Assembly: GCF_000723165.1 (NCBI RefSeq)
Contig: NZ_HG322949.1
Coordinates: 3,575,101 to 3,639,100 of the forward strand
Direction: 5' to 3'
Length of the DNA: 64,000 nucleotides
DNA from: Janthinobacterium agaricidamnosum NBRC 102515 = DSM 9628
GTDB taxonomy: Bacteria; Pseudomonadota; Gammaproteobacteria; Burkholderiales; Burkholderiaceae_D
A program made the translations under genes and the position numbers. Each line of letters opens with the position of its first letter. Position 1 is the stretch's first letter. Positions 50,669-60,045 of the stretch are shown here, piece by piece. Under the pieces are notes generated by a model, which saw only the letters and a program-made list of their open reading frames with translations, had not been told where the DNA came from and ran no database searches.

Positions 50669-52051
50669 ATGCCTAATCAATGCCTGCCTGACTTCCCCCC
50701 TACTCCCTTAGAACCTATCCCAGTAGAGAATACATCGCCTGCTGGCAGCCCCTCAACAGCGTGGATCGGCGTTGTTCGTCGTAGCATGGCTCGCCATGCG
50801 TCCTCCTCACGCCTTGCCCACGCTGCTGAGGAGCAGCCATCCGGCGACGCTCCCTACTGGAATAGGTTCTTATTACGCCATGTCGCCGCGATTGCCGTGG
50901 CCAGCCTCGGTTTGGCGGCCTGTGGCGAGGCCAGCAAACCCGCGCCCGCCACCGTGCCGCAAGTGAGCGTGCAAACGGTGCGCCATGGCGGCGTGCCGCT
51001 CAGCGTCGAATTGCCCGGCCGTACCGCCGCCTTCCTGGTGGCCGAAGTCCGCGCGCGCGTCGATGGCGTGGTGCTGAAACGCAGTTTCGACGAAGGCGCC
51101 GATGTGCGCGCCGGCCAGCCGCTATACCAGATCGACCCGGCGCCGTTCCGCGCCGCGCTGGCCAACGCCGAAGCGTCGCTGCAGCGGGCCCAGGCCAACC
51201 TGGTCGCCAATAACGCGCAGCTGGAACGCTACAAGATCCTGATCACCGGCAACGCGGTCAGCAAGCAGGCCTACGACAACGCGCTGGCGGCGCAATTGCA
51301 GTCGGCCGCCGACGTCGCCGCCGCCAGGGCCAGCGTCACCACCGCCGGCATCAACCTGGCCTACACCAGCGTGACGGCGCCGATCGCCGGCCGCTCCAGC
51401 GTGTCGCAAGTGACCCAGGGCGGGTATGTGCAAGGCGGCGCGGCCACGCTGCTGACCACGGTGCAGCAAATCGATCCGATGTATGTCGACTTGCAGCAGT
51501 CGAGCGCCGAGGGCCTGGCCTTGCGCCGCCAGCTGGCCGAGGGCAGCCTGAAAAGCGGCGGCCCGGAACAGGCCAGCGTGACGCTGAAGCTGGAAGACGG
51601 CAGCACCTATGCACAAGCGGGCACGCTGGAATTTTCCGGCGTCACGGTGAACCAGGCCACCGGCTCGGTGACCTTGCGGGCGCGCTTCCCGAACCCGCAG
51701 CATTTGCTGTTGCCGGGCATGTTCGTGCGCGCCTCGGTGAACCAGGGCGTGCGCCAGAATGCGCTGCTGGTGCCGGTACAGGCAATCACCCGCAATCCGC
51801 TGGGCGAAGCGACGGTGATGCTGGCCGGCACCGATGGCAAGACCGAATTGCGCAAGGTTAACGCCGGCACGCTGTTGCACGGCAATTGGGTGATCGACGC
51901 CGGCTTGAAGGATGGCGAGCGGGTGATCGTCAGCGGCGTGCAAAAAATCAAGCCCGGCACGACGGTCAAGGCGGTCGAGGCGGATGCCGCCCCCTCCGCC
52001 CAGGCCGCCAGCCAGCCGGCCGCCCAGTCCGCGCTGGCGCAACGCTCATAA
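50669..52051 (+). CDS. RND efflux periplasmic adaptor (lipoprotein) with a MITE inserted in its signal region
   Basis: 460 residues. The adaptor core (about 100-435; PGRTAAFLVAEVRARVDGVVLKRSF-type start, YQIDPAPFRAALANAEASL, NLAYTSVTAPIAGR) is of the MexA/AcrA type. The lipobox LAAC is at Cys85 instead of near residue 31, because a 159-bp element plus a duplicated TTA (54 codons) splits the signal region in frame after residue 14. The original start at 50669 has GGAAA upstream; an ATG inside the element (50786) is an alternative. First gene of an adaptor-pump-channel-RR-kinase operon. Confidence 0.85.
   Translation: MPNQCLPDFPPTPLEPIPVENTSPAGSPSTAWIGVVRRSMARHASSSRLAHAAEEQPSGDAPYWNRFLLRHVAAIAVASLGLAACGEASKPAPATVPQVSVQTVRHGGVPLSVELPGRTAAFLVAEVRARVDGVVLKRSFDEGADVRAGQPLYQIDPAPFRAALANAEASLQRAQANLVANNAQLERYKILITGNAVSKQAYDNALAAQLQSAADVAAARASVTTAGINLAYTSVTAPIAGRSSVSQVTQGGYVQGGAATLLTTVQQIDPMYVDLQQSSAEGLALRRQLAEGSLKSGGPEQASVTLKLEDGSTYAQAGTLEFSGVTVNQATGSVTLRARFPNPQHLLLPGMFVRASVNQGVRQNALLVPVQAITRNPLGEATVMLAGTDGKTELRKVNAGTLLHGNWVIDAGLKDGERVIVSGVQKIKPGTTVKAVEADAAPSAQAASQPAAQSALAQRS
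50711..50869 (+). mobile_element. MITE-like element, copy 2 (159 bp), inside an efflux adaptor gene
   Basis: Ends GAACCTATCCCAGTAG and CTACTGGAATAGGTTC are 16-base inverted repeats with one mismatch. TTA is duplicated at 50708-50710 and 50870-50872. The whole is open in the reading frame of the host gene. It includes a small internal palindrome GCATGG-CTCG-CCATGC (50785-50800) missing from copy 1. Removing the element and one TTA restores a normal lipoprotein signal. Confidence 0.8.
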
Positions 52052-52063
52052 AGGATAAGCTCC

Positions 52064-55000
52064 ATGTCCCGATTTTTCATCCGGCGGCCGATCTTTGCGA
52101 TCGTCATTTCGCTGATCATCATGCTGGCCGGCGGCATCGCGGTATTCCGCCTGCCGATCGAACAATTTCCGCCGGTATCGCCGCCGGTGGTGCAGATTGC
52201 CGCCACCTTCCCCGGCGCTTCCGCCGAAACCATGCAAAACACGGTGATCCAGGTCATCGAGCAGCAAATGAGCGCGATCGACAACTTGCTGTACATGTCG
52301 TCGATCAGCGACGACACCGGCCAGTCGACCACCACGCTGACCTTTGCGCCCGGCACCGATCCGGACATCGCGCAAGTGCAGGTACAAAACAAGCTGCAGG
52401 TGGCGGTGGCGCGCCTGCCGAACGAAGTGCAGCAATCCGGCTTGAAAGTCAGCAAGTCCACCAGCGACTTCCTGATGGTGGCCGGTTTTGTGTCGAACGA
52501 TAACAGCATGAGCAAGTTCGACATCGCCGATTACGTCGCGTCGAACGTGCAGGATCCGATCAGCCGGATTCCCGGCGTCGGCGCGCTGAACCTGTTCGGC
52601 ACCCAGTTCGCGATGCGCATCTGGCTCGACCCGGTCAGGCTGACCTCGTATTCGCTGACGCCGATCGACGTCAACCAGGCCATCGCCGCGCAAAACGTGC
52701 AGATTTCCGGCGGCCAGCTGGGCGGTTCGCCGGCCGTCGCCGGCCAGCGCCTGAGCGCCACCATCACCGAGGCGAGCCTGATGCGCACGCCGGAGCAATT
52801 CGAAAAGATCTTGCTGAAAGTGCTGCCGGACGGCTCGCGCGTGCGCCTCGGCGACGTGGCGCGCATCGCGCGCGGCGCCGAAAACTATAACGTCGACATC
52901 CGCTACAACGGCAAGCCGGCGTCCGGCCTCGGCATCCAGCTGGCGCCCGGCGCCAACGCGCTGGTGACGGCCGATGCGGTGCGCGCGCGGCTCAAGGAAC
53001 TGGCGCCGTATTTCCCGCACGGCCTGGAAGTGACCTATCCGAACGATGTGACGCCGTTCATCAAGGTGTCGATCCATGAAGTGCTCAAGACGCTCATCGA
53101 AGGCATCGTGCTGGTGTTCCTGGTGATGTACCTGTTCCTGCAAAACCTGCGCGCCACGCTGATCCCGTCGATCACCGTGCCGGTGGTCTTGCTGGGCACC
53201 TTCGGCGTGATGTCGGCGATCGGCTTCACCATCAATACGCTGTCGATGTTCGGCCTGGTGCTGGCCATCGGCCTGCTGGTCGACGACGCCATCGTGGTGG
53301 TCGAAAACGTCGAACGGGTAATGCATGAGGAAGGCCTCGGACCGTACGAAGCGACCCGCAAGGCGATGGGCCAGATCAGCAGCGCGCTGATCGGCGTGGC
53401 GCTGGTGCTGTGCGCGGTGTTCGTGCCGGTGGCGTTTTCCAGCGGCACGGTGGGCGCGATCTACCGCGAATTCTCGCTGACGGTGGTGTCGTCGATGCTG
53501 CTGTCGGTGTTCGTCGCGCTGACGCTGACGCCGGCGCTGTGCGCCACCGTGCTGCAACGCCCGGCGCCGGGCCATGACCAGAAAAAAGGCTTTTTCGGCT
53601 GGTTCAACCGCGGTTTCGACCGCAACCGCGACCGCTACCTGGGCGGCGTGTCCGGCATCCTCGGTTCCAGGCGCCGCTGGATGGTGCTGTACGGCGCGCT
53701 GGTGCTGGCCGTGATTTACCTGTTCATCCGCTTGCCGGGCGGCTTCCTGCCGAACGAAGACCAGGGCTTTACGTTTGTCCAGGTTGAAACGCCGGCCGGC
53801 AGCACGCTGGAAGTCACCGGCAAGGTGCTCGACGACATCAGCAACTATATGCTGAAGGACGAAAGCGCGATGGTCGACGCCACCTTCATCCTGAACGGCG
53901 TCAACTCGACCGGCCGCGGCCAGAACCTGGGACGCGTGTTCATCCACCTGAAACCGTGGGAAGAACGCCCGGGCAAGGAACTCAGCGTCTCGGCGCTGGG
54001 CGCCCGCGTCGCCGCCCGTTATGCGTCGTACCAGGGCGCGCTGATCACGCCGGTCGAACCGCCGCCGATCCGCGGCCTCGGTTCCGCTTCCGGCTTTTCG
54101 TTCCAGCTGGAGGACCGCGGCAACCTCGGCCACGCGGCATTGGCCAAGGCGCGCGACAACTTGCTGGAACTGGCCCGCAAGGACCCGGACCTGCTGCAGG
54201 TACGCTACACCGGCCAGGTCGACAATCCGACCTACAAGATCGATATCGACCATGAAAAGGCCGCCGCGCTGGGCGTGTCGCTGAGCGACGTCGACCAGAC
54301 TTTCTCGACCGCCTGGGGGGCGCGCTACATCAACAATTTCTTCGACGCCGACAACCGCATCAAGCGCGTGTATGTGCAGGCCGATGCGCAATTCCGCATG
54401 AACCCGGACGACTTGAAGCTGCTGTATGTGCGCAACAAGGAAGGCGGCATGGTGCCGTTCTCGTCGTTCGCCACGGCCAAATGGTCGTGGGGCGCGCCGG
54501 CGATGCAGCGTTATAACGGCATCGAGGCGGCCGAGATCCTCGGCAAGCCGGCGCCGGGCAAGAGCACCGGCCAGGCGATGCAGGCGATGGAACGGCTGGC
54601 CAAACAGCTGCCGGAAGGCATAGGCTACGAATGGAGCGGCATCTCGCTGCAGGAATCGCAAGCCGGCTCGCAGGCGCCGCTGCTGTATGCGCTGTCGATC
54701 CTGGTGGTGTTCCTGAGCCTGGCCGCGCTGTATGAAAGCTGGTCGGTGCCGCTGTCGGTGATCATGGTGGTGCCGATCGGCGTGCTGGGCGCGCTCGGCG
54801 CGGCCAGCCTGTTCGGCATGTCGAACGATGTGTACTTCCAGGTCGGCTTGCTGACCACCATCGGCCTGTCGGCCAAGAACGCGATCCTGATCGTCGAATT
54901 CGCCCGCGAATTGCAGCAGCACCAGGGCTACAGCGCGATGGCGGCGGCGCTGGAAGCGGCCAAGCTGCGGCTGCGTCCGATCATCATGACCTCGATGGCC

Positions 55001-55216
55001 TTCGTGCTGGGCGTGCTGCCGCTGGCGCTGGCCAGCGGCGCCGGCGCGGCCAGCCAGAAGGCGCTGGGCATCGGCGTGATCGGCGGCATGATCACCGCCA
55101 CTTTCCTGGCGACGTTCATGATCCCGCTGTTTTATGTGCTGATCGCCGGCCGCATGAAACCGGCCCGGCCGCAAGATGCCGGGCACTCCACCGAAACCGT
55201 CCAGGGAGCGCACTGA
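52064..55216 (+). CDS. RND efflux permease, AcrB/MexB (HAE1) type
   Basis: 1050 residues with 12 membrane segments and two periplasmic loops. The proton relay is intact: Asp-Asp in GLLVDDAIVVVENVERVM and Lys in GLSAKNAILIVEFAREL. The N-terminus SRFFIRRPIFAIVISLIIMLAGG and LPIEQFPPVSPP are typical of AcrB. It exports hydrophobic drugs with the adaptor 12 bases upstream and the channel encoded one base downstream. Confidence 0.93.
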   Translation: MSRFFIRRPIFAIVISLIIMLAGGIAVFRLPIEQFPPVSPPVVQIAATFPGASAETMQNTVIQVIEQQMSAIDNLLYMSSISDDTGQSTTTLTFAPGTDPDIAQVQVQNKLQVAVARLPNEVQQSGLKVSKSTSDFLMVAGFVSNDNSMSKFDIADYVASNVQDPISRIPGVGALNLFGTQFAMRIWLDPVRLTSYSLTPIDVNQAIAAQNVQISGGQLGGSPAVAGQRLSATITEASLMRTPEQFEKILLKVLPDGSRVRLGDVARIARGAENYNVDIRYNGKPASGLGIQLAPGANALVTADAVRARLKELAPYFPHGLEVTYPNDVTPFIKVSIHEVLKTLIEGIVLVFLVMYLFLQNLRATLIPSITVPVVLLGTFGVMSAIGFTINTLSMFGLVLAIGLLVDDAIVVVENVERVMHEEGLGPYEATRKAMGQISSALIGVALVLCAVFVPVAFSSGTVGAIYREFSLTVVSSMLLSVFVALTLTPALCATVLQRPAPGHDQKKGFFGWFNRGFDRNRDRYLGGVSGILGSRRRWMVLYGALVLAVIYLFIRLPGGFLPNEDQGFTFVQVETPAGSTLEVTGKVLDDISNYMLKDESAMVDATFILNGVNSTGRGQNLGRVFIHLKPWEERPGKELSVSALGARVAARYASYQGALITPVEPPPIRGLGSASGFSFQLEDRGNLGHAALAKARDNLLELARKDPDLLQVRYTGQVDNPTYKIDIDHEKAAALGVSLSDVDQTFSTAWGARYINNFFDADNRIKRVYVQADAQFRMNPDDLKLLYVRNKEGGMVPFSSFATAKWSWGAPAMQRYNGIEAAEILGKPAPGKSTGQAMQAMERLAKQLPEGIGYEWSGISLQESQAGSQAPLLYALSILVVFLSLAALYESWSVPLSVIMVVPIGVLGALGAASLFGMSNDVYFQVGLLTTIGLSAKNAILIVEFARELQQHQGYSAMAAALEAAKLRLRPIIMTSMAFVLGVLPLALASGAGAASQKALGIGVIGGMITATFLATFMIPLFYVLIAGRMKPARPQDAGHSTETVQGAH

Positions 55217-55217
55217 T

Positions 55218-56711
55218 ATGCACCATGTAAAAACCGTGCTGGCCGCCGCCGCGGCCGTCCTGCTGGCCGGCTGCGCGCTGCGGGAACCGTACACCCGGCC
55301 GCAAGCGGCGCCGGACGCCTACCCGGCCGGCGCCGCCTATGCCGCGCCGGCCGAACACGGCCTGGCCGCGGCCGATACCGGCTGGGCCGAGTTCCTGCTC
55401 GACCCGCGCCTGAAACGGCTGGTGCGGGTCGCGCTCGACAATAACCAGGATTTGCGGGTCGCGCTGCTGCGCATCGGCCAGGCCCGCGCCCAGCTGCAGC
55501 TGCAGCAGTCGGCGCTGCTGCCGCAAGTCGGACTGGCGGCCGGCGGTTCGGCCAGCAAGAACAACTCGGCCAGCGCCGGCGACGACAACCGCAACCACGG
55601 TGCGATCCGCAGCGACACGGCCGGCCTGTCCGGCAGCTGGGAAGTGGATTTCTTCGGCCGCCTGCAAAGCCTCGACGACGCGGCGCGCGAACAATACCTG
55701 GCCACTGCGTATGCGCGCCAGGCGGCCCAGCTGCTGCTGGTCGGACAAGTCGCCAGCCAGTACTTCAGCATGCTGGCCTACGACGAGCAACTGGCCATCA
55801 GCGGCGCAACGCTGGCCGCGGCGCAGGCGTCGTACCGCATCGTCAAGCTGCGCTACGACACCGGCACCGGTTCGGAACTCGATGAAACGCTGGCGGCCGG
55901 CACGCTGCAGCAGGCGCAAGCCAATCAGGCCGCCCAGGTGCGGCTGCGGGCGCAGGCCGAAAACGGCCTGGTGCTGCTGCTGGGCCAGGCTATGCCGGCC
56001 GACTTGCCGGCCAGCGTGCCGCTGCATGCGCTGGCCATCCGGCACGACATCCCGGCCGGCTTGCCGTCCGACTTGCTGCTGCGCCGCCCCGACCTGCTGC
56101 AGGCGGAAGCGTCGCTGCGCGCCGAAAACGCCAATATCGGCGCCGCGCGCGCCGCCTTTTTCCCGCGCATCGCACTGACCGCCACGCTGGGCAGCGCCAG
56201 TTCCACGCTGGGCGGCCTGTTCGCCGCCGGTTCCGGCGCGTGGACCTTCGCGCCCAACCTGCTGCTGCCGCTGTTCGACGGCGGCGCCAACCAGGCCCGG
56301 CTGGATGCGGCGCGGATCGGCAAGGACATCGGCGTGGCGCAATACCGCAAGAGCGTGCAAAGCGCATTCCGCGAAGTGGCGGACGGCCTGGCGGCGCGCG
56401 GCACCTTCGATACCGAACTGGCGGCGCGCCAGCGTTATCGCGAGGTCCAGCAGCGGCGCCTGGAATTGTCGGAGCTGCGTTATGACAATGGCGTCGACGA
56501 TTACCTGAGCGTGCTCAATGCCCGGACTGACCTGTACAATGCGCAAATCGCCCTGGTCGGCGCGCGCCTGAACCAGCTGGACAGCACGGTCGACCTGTAC
56601 CGCGCGCTGGGCGGCGGCTGGCTGGAGCACAGCGGAGAAACGCCGAGACAGGCGGATGATGCGGCAAGCAGGATAGCCAAAAACATAACGGAGACACGAG
56701 GTGGGCAGTGA
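55218..56711 (+). CDS. Outer-membrane efflux channel, OprM/NodT type
   Basis: 497 residues from ATG 55218 (GGGAGCG upstream). Lipoprotein signal AAAAAVLLAGCALREPY with lipobox LAGC; two OEP repeats (about 60-260 and 280-465) with GSWEVDFFGRLQSLDDAARE and LLRRPDLLQAEASLRAENAN. Forms the exit duct of the pump encoded upstream. Its TGA overlaps the GTG start of the response-regulator gene. Confidence 0.92.
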   Translation: MHHVKTVLAAAAAVLLAGCALREPYTRPQAAPDAYPAGAAYAAPAEHGLAAADTGWAEFLLDPRLKRLVRVALDNNQDLRVALLRIGQARAQLQLQQSALLPQVGLAAGGSASKNNSASAGDDNRNHGAIRSDTAGLSGSWEVDFFGRLQSLDDAAREQYLATAYARQAAQLLLVGQVASQYFSMLAYDEQLAISGATLAAAQASYRIVKLRYDTGTGSELDETLAAGTLQQAQANQAAQVRLRAQAENGLVLLLGQAMPADLPASVPLHALAIRHDIPAGLPSDLLLRRPDLLQAEASLRAENANIGAARAAFFPRIALTATLGSASSTLGGLFAAGSGAWTFAPNLLLPLFDGGANQARLDAARIGKDIGVAQYRKSVQSAFREVADGLAARGTFDTELAARQRYREVQQRRLELSELRYDNGVDDYLSVLNARTDLYNAQIALVGARLNQLDSTVDLYRALGGGWLEHSGETPRQADDAASRIAKNITETRGGQ

Positions 56712-57388
56712 AACTATTACTGGTGGAAGACAATGAAAGAGTGGCGCGCTTCGTCAAGAAGGGCTTGACCGAGGCCGGCCACACGGTCGACCACGCCGAC
56801 AATGGCCGCGACGGCATGTACCACGCCGTCAGCATGAGTTATGACGCGATCATCATGGACCGCATGCTGCCCGGCGGCATAGACGGGCTGGCCATCGTCG
56901 AAACGCTGCGCGGCGCCGGCAACCGGGTGCCGATCCTGATCCTCAGCGCGCTCGACGGCGTCGACGAGCGCATCCGCGGCTTGAAAAGCGGCGGCGACGA
57001 TTACCTGATCAAGCCGTTCGCGTTCGGCGAATTGCTGGCCCGGCTCGACGCGCTGCTGCGCCGCACCCATGAAAAAGCGGCGATCACCAGTCTGGTGCTG
57101 GGCGACCTCAGCGTCGACCTGCTGGCCCACAAGGTGACCCGCGCCGGCCGCCTGCTGTCCTTGCAGCCGCGCGAATTCAAGCTGCTGGAATACCTGCTGC
57201 GCCATGCCAACCAGGTGGTGACACGCACCATGTTGCTGGAAAACGTGTGGGATTACCATTTCGACCCGCAGACCAATGTCATCGACGTCCATATCAGCAA
57301 GCTGCGCCAAAAGATCGACGCCGGCTTCCCGCTGCAATTGCTGCGCACCGTGCGCAACGCCGGCTACATGCTGAGCGACCATGTTTAA
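56708..57388 (+). CDS. OmpR-family response regulator of the efflux operon
   Basis: 226 residues from GTG 56708 with GAGG six bases upstream. Receiver domain (about 1-115) with VEDNER, phosphoacceptor Asp51 in IIMDRMLP, and Lys in DDYLIKPF; winged helix (about 125-222) ending LRTVRNAGYMLSDHV. It resembles the CopR/CusR group. As the fourth gene of the operon it probably regulates the pump in response to its coupled kinase. Confidence 0.92.
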   Translation: MKLLLVEDNERVARFVKKGLTEAGHTVDHADNGRDGMYHAVSMSYDAIIMDRMLPGGIDGLAIVETLRGAGNRVPILILSALDGVDERIRGLKSGGDDYLIKPFAFGELLARLDALLRRTHEKAAITSLVLGDLSVDLLAHKVTRAGRLLSLQPREFKLLEYLLRHANQVVTRTMLLENVWDYHFDPQTNVIDVHISKLRQKIDAGFPLQLLRTVRNAGYMLSDHV

Positions 57389-58790
57389 AGTCAGGGCGCC
57401 GGGATTTTCGGCCAGCACCATCGCCATCGGCTACGCCGTGGTCAGCCTGCTGGTGCTGGCCATGTTCGCCGCGCCGCTGTGGTTTGCGTGGGATACCAAT
57501 ATCGAGCGCGCCCGCACCGAGCTGCTGATGGCCGACACCAACCGCCTGAGCCGCATCTTCGCGCGGCGCGGGCCGGAAGCGCTGGCCGAGGCGATCGATG
57601 TACAAGCCGGCAACGCCTATGAAGGCATCGGCAAGATCCTGATGCTGGGCGACGTCAACAGCGTCAAGCTGGCCGGCAACCTGGAGTCATGGCCGACCGG
57701 CGTGCCGCAGCCCGCCCCGGGCGAAGCGCCCGGCCGCGTCAAGGCGGCCACCATCGAGGTCCGCGGCGTCAAGCGGCGCGTGGAATTGATACTGACCAGG
57801 CTGCCGGGCGGTTACCAGTTGCTGGTAGCGAGTAACCTGAACCGTTTTGAACGGCTGGAATCGCTGTTCGTGTATGGCTTGCTGGGCTGCGCCGCCACCG
57901 TGCTGATGGTCGCGGTGCTGGGCGGCTTGCTGATACGGCGCGCGATATTGAACAAGGTCGACAGCATCAGCCAGACCACCGCCGCCATCATCGAAGGCAA
58001 GCTGACGCGGCGCCTGCCGGAGCCGGAGCGCGGCGACGAGCTGGAAATGCTGACCCACACCGTGAACCGCATGCTGGACCAGATCGAGCACCTGGTGCAC
58101 AGCGTGCAGAATGTGTCGAACGCCATCGCGCACGACTTGCGCACGCCGCTGTCCGAATTGCGCGCGCGCCTGGAAGAATTGTCGGTGGCGCGCCCGCCGG
58201 AAACGGAAACCTTCGCCGAAGTCGACGCCGCGATCAACGACGTCGACCGCGTGATGGCGATCTTCAACGCGCTGCTGCGGCTGGCCGACATCGACAGCGG
58301 CATGCGCCGCGGCGGTTTTGTGCAGGTCGACCTGGCGCGGCTGGCCGCCGAAGTGGCGGAGTTCTACCTGCCGGTGGCCGAACTGAAGGATATCGCGCTG
58401 ACGTTCCAGCCGGACGGCAACCTGTTCACGTCCGGCGACCCGCTGCTGCTGGCGCAGGCGCTCGGCAACCTGGTCGAAAACGCCCTCAAGTACGCGCCGG
58501 AACAGGGCGTGATCGCGATCCACGCGCGGCGCAGTTCGCCGCAGCAGATCGAATTGACGGTGGCCGACGACGGCCCCGGCGTGCCGGACCAGGAAAAACG
58601 CAAGGTAGTGGAACGTTTCTATCGCGGCGACGCCAGCCGCGGCACGCCGGGCGTCGGGCTGGGCCTGAGCCTGGTGTCGGCGGTGGCCCAGCTCCATGGC
58701 GGCAAGCTGGTGCTGGCCGATAACAAGCCCGGCCTGCGCGCGGTGATCAGCATCGATGTGCAGGGTGTATCGGCCGAGGCGGATGCTTGA
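57381..58790 (+). CDS. Sensor histidine kinase of the efflux operon
   Basis: 469 residues, overlapping the regulator gene by eight bases. Two membrane segments (about 13-35 and 163-186) enclose a periplasmic sensor of about 125 residues. HAMP, HisKA with His251 in IAHDLRTPLSEL, N box NLVENALKYAP, and G boxes DDGPGVP and GVGLGLSLV. It should phosphorylate the adjacent regulator in response to an envelope signal or pump substrate. Confidence 0.92.
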   Translation: MFKVRAPGFSASTIAIGYAVVSLLVLAMFAAPLWFAWDTNIERARTELLMADTNRLSRIFARRGPEALAEAIDVQAGNAYEGIGKILMLGDVNSVKLAGNLESWPTGVPQPAPGEAPGRVKAATIEVRGVKRRVELILTRLPGGYQLLVASNLNRFERLESLFVYGLLGCAATVLMVAVLGGLLIRRAILNKVDSISQTTAAIIEGKLTRRLPEPERGDELEMLTHTVNRMLDQIEHLVHSVQNVSNAIAHDLRTPLSELRARLEELSVARPPETETFAEVDAAINDVDRVMAIFNALLRLADIDSGMRRGGFVQVDLARLAAEVAEFYLPVAELKDIALTFQPDGNLFTSGDPLLLAQALGNLVENALKYAPEQGVIAIHARRSSPQQIELTVADDGPGVPDQEKRKVVERFYRGDASRGTPGVGLGLSLVSAVAQLHGGKLVLADNKPGLRAVISIDVQGVSAEADA

Positions 58791-58791
58791 A

Positions 58792-59289
58792 TTACGTGCG
58801 CAGCAACAAGGCCACCGCTTCGGCCGCGATGCCCTCTTCGCGCCCCAGGTAGCCCAGTTTTTCATTGGTCTTGGCCTTGATGTTGACCTGGCCGATCGCC
58901 AGGCCCAGGTCGGCGGCGACGTTGGCGCACATGGCGCCGATGTGCGGCGCCATCTTCGGGCGCTGGGCAATGATCGTCGCGTCGATATTGCCGATGCTGT
59001 AGCCGGTGGCCAGCACGCGGCGCGCCGCCTCGCGCAGCAGCGTGCGCGAATCGGCGCCCTTGAATTGCGGGTCGGTGTCCGGGAAATGCCTGCCGATGTC
59101 GCCCAGCGCGGCGGCGCCGAGGATCGCGTCGGTGATCGCATGCAGCAGCACGTCGGCGTCGGAATGGCCCAATAAGCCGAGGTGGTGCGGGATCTTGATA
59201 CCGCCGATGATCAGGTCGCGCTGTTCGACCAGCGCGTGGCAATCGTAGCCCTGGCCGATACGGAATGGCAAGATAGGTGTCGTGGTCAT
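58792..59289 (-). CDS. ispF: 2-C-methyl-D-erythritol 2,4-cyclodiphosphate synthase
   Basis: 165 residues. Zinc ligands in [10 protein letters not shown] (Asp, His) and [18 protein letters not shown] are complete, as is [20 protein letters not shown]. Fifth enzyme of the MEP isoprenoid pathway. It lies 25 bases after ispD on the same strand, the common ispDF order, and its stop is one base from the convergent kinase stop. Confidence 0.95.
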   Translation of the reverse strand: MTTTPILPFRIGQGYDCHALVEQRDLIIGGIKIPHHLGLLGHSDADVLLHAITDAILGAAALGDIGRHFPDTDPQFKGADSRTLLREAARRVLATGYSIGNIDATIIAQRPKMAPHIGAMCANVAADLGLAIGQVNIKAKTNEKLGYLGREEGIAAEAVALLLRT

Positions 59290-59314
59290 GCTGTGAGCTT
59301 TCTGTTGAAGAGAA

Positions 59315-60028
59315 TTACTGGCCGTGGGCCAGGTACATTTCGGCGATGGCGATATCGGCCGGCAAGGTGACTTTCAGGTTGCGCGGATGCCCTTCGATCA
59401 ATTTCGGCGTGTAGCCCAGCGCTTCGACGGCGCTGGCGTCGTCGGTGATCGCGCCGGGATCCGGCGCCTCGCCCAGCGCGCGGCCCAGCAACTGGCAGCG
59501 GAACATTTGCGGGGTTTGCGCCAGCCACAAGCCGTCGCGCGGCACCGTGCCGAGGCCCTGCCCGTTCGCGCCGGTGCGCTTGACGGTATCGACCACCGGC
59601 AGCGCCAACAGGCCGCCGCCATCGTGCTGGCCGACGCCGGCAATCAGCTTGTCGATCAGCGCGACCGTCAGGCCGGGCCGCGCCGCGTCGTGCACCAGTA
59701 TCCAGTCGCTGCCGGCCACCTGGCCGTGCAAGGCGCGCAAGGCGTTTTGCACCGTCTCCATGCGGGTCGCGCCGCCGCAGCGCAGCACCGTCACGCCCGG
59801 CTGCGGCGGCACCGCCGCGTCGATGAAGCCGTCGCCGGCGCTGACCACCACATAGGTATGGGCGATCAGCGGGCTGGCCAGGAACGCGTCGAGCGCGTGG
59901 CGCAGCATCGGCTTGCCGCCCAGCGCCAGGTATTGCTTGGGACTGCCGGCGGCCAGCCGCGCACCGACGCCGGCGGCCGGGATCAGCGCAAAATAAGAGG
60001 GTTTGATCGGCAAAATTTCTTGATTCAT
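59315..60028 (-). CDS. ispD: 2-C-methyl-D-erythritol 4-phosphate cytidylyltransferase
   Basis: 237 residues. Nucleotide-binding start [19 protein letters not shown], then [17 protein letters not shown] and [12 protein letters not shown] are the IspD motifs. Transfers CMP to MEP in the third step of the MEP pathway. Cotranscribed with ispF. Confidence 0.95.
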   Translation of the reverse strand: MNQEILPIKPSYFALIPAAGVGARLAAGSPKQYLALGGKPMLRHALDAFLASPLIAHTYVVVSAGDGFIDAAVPPQPGVTVLRCGGATRMETVQNALRALHGQVAGSDWILVHDAARPGLTVALIDKLIAGVGQHDGGGLLALPVVDTVKRTGANGQGLGTVPRDGLWLAQTPQMFRCQLLGRALGEAPDPGAITDDASAVEALGYTPKLIEGHPRNLKVTLPADIAIAEMYLAHGQ

Positions 60029-60045
60029 GGTTCGCTTCTATTCAA

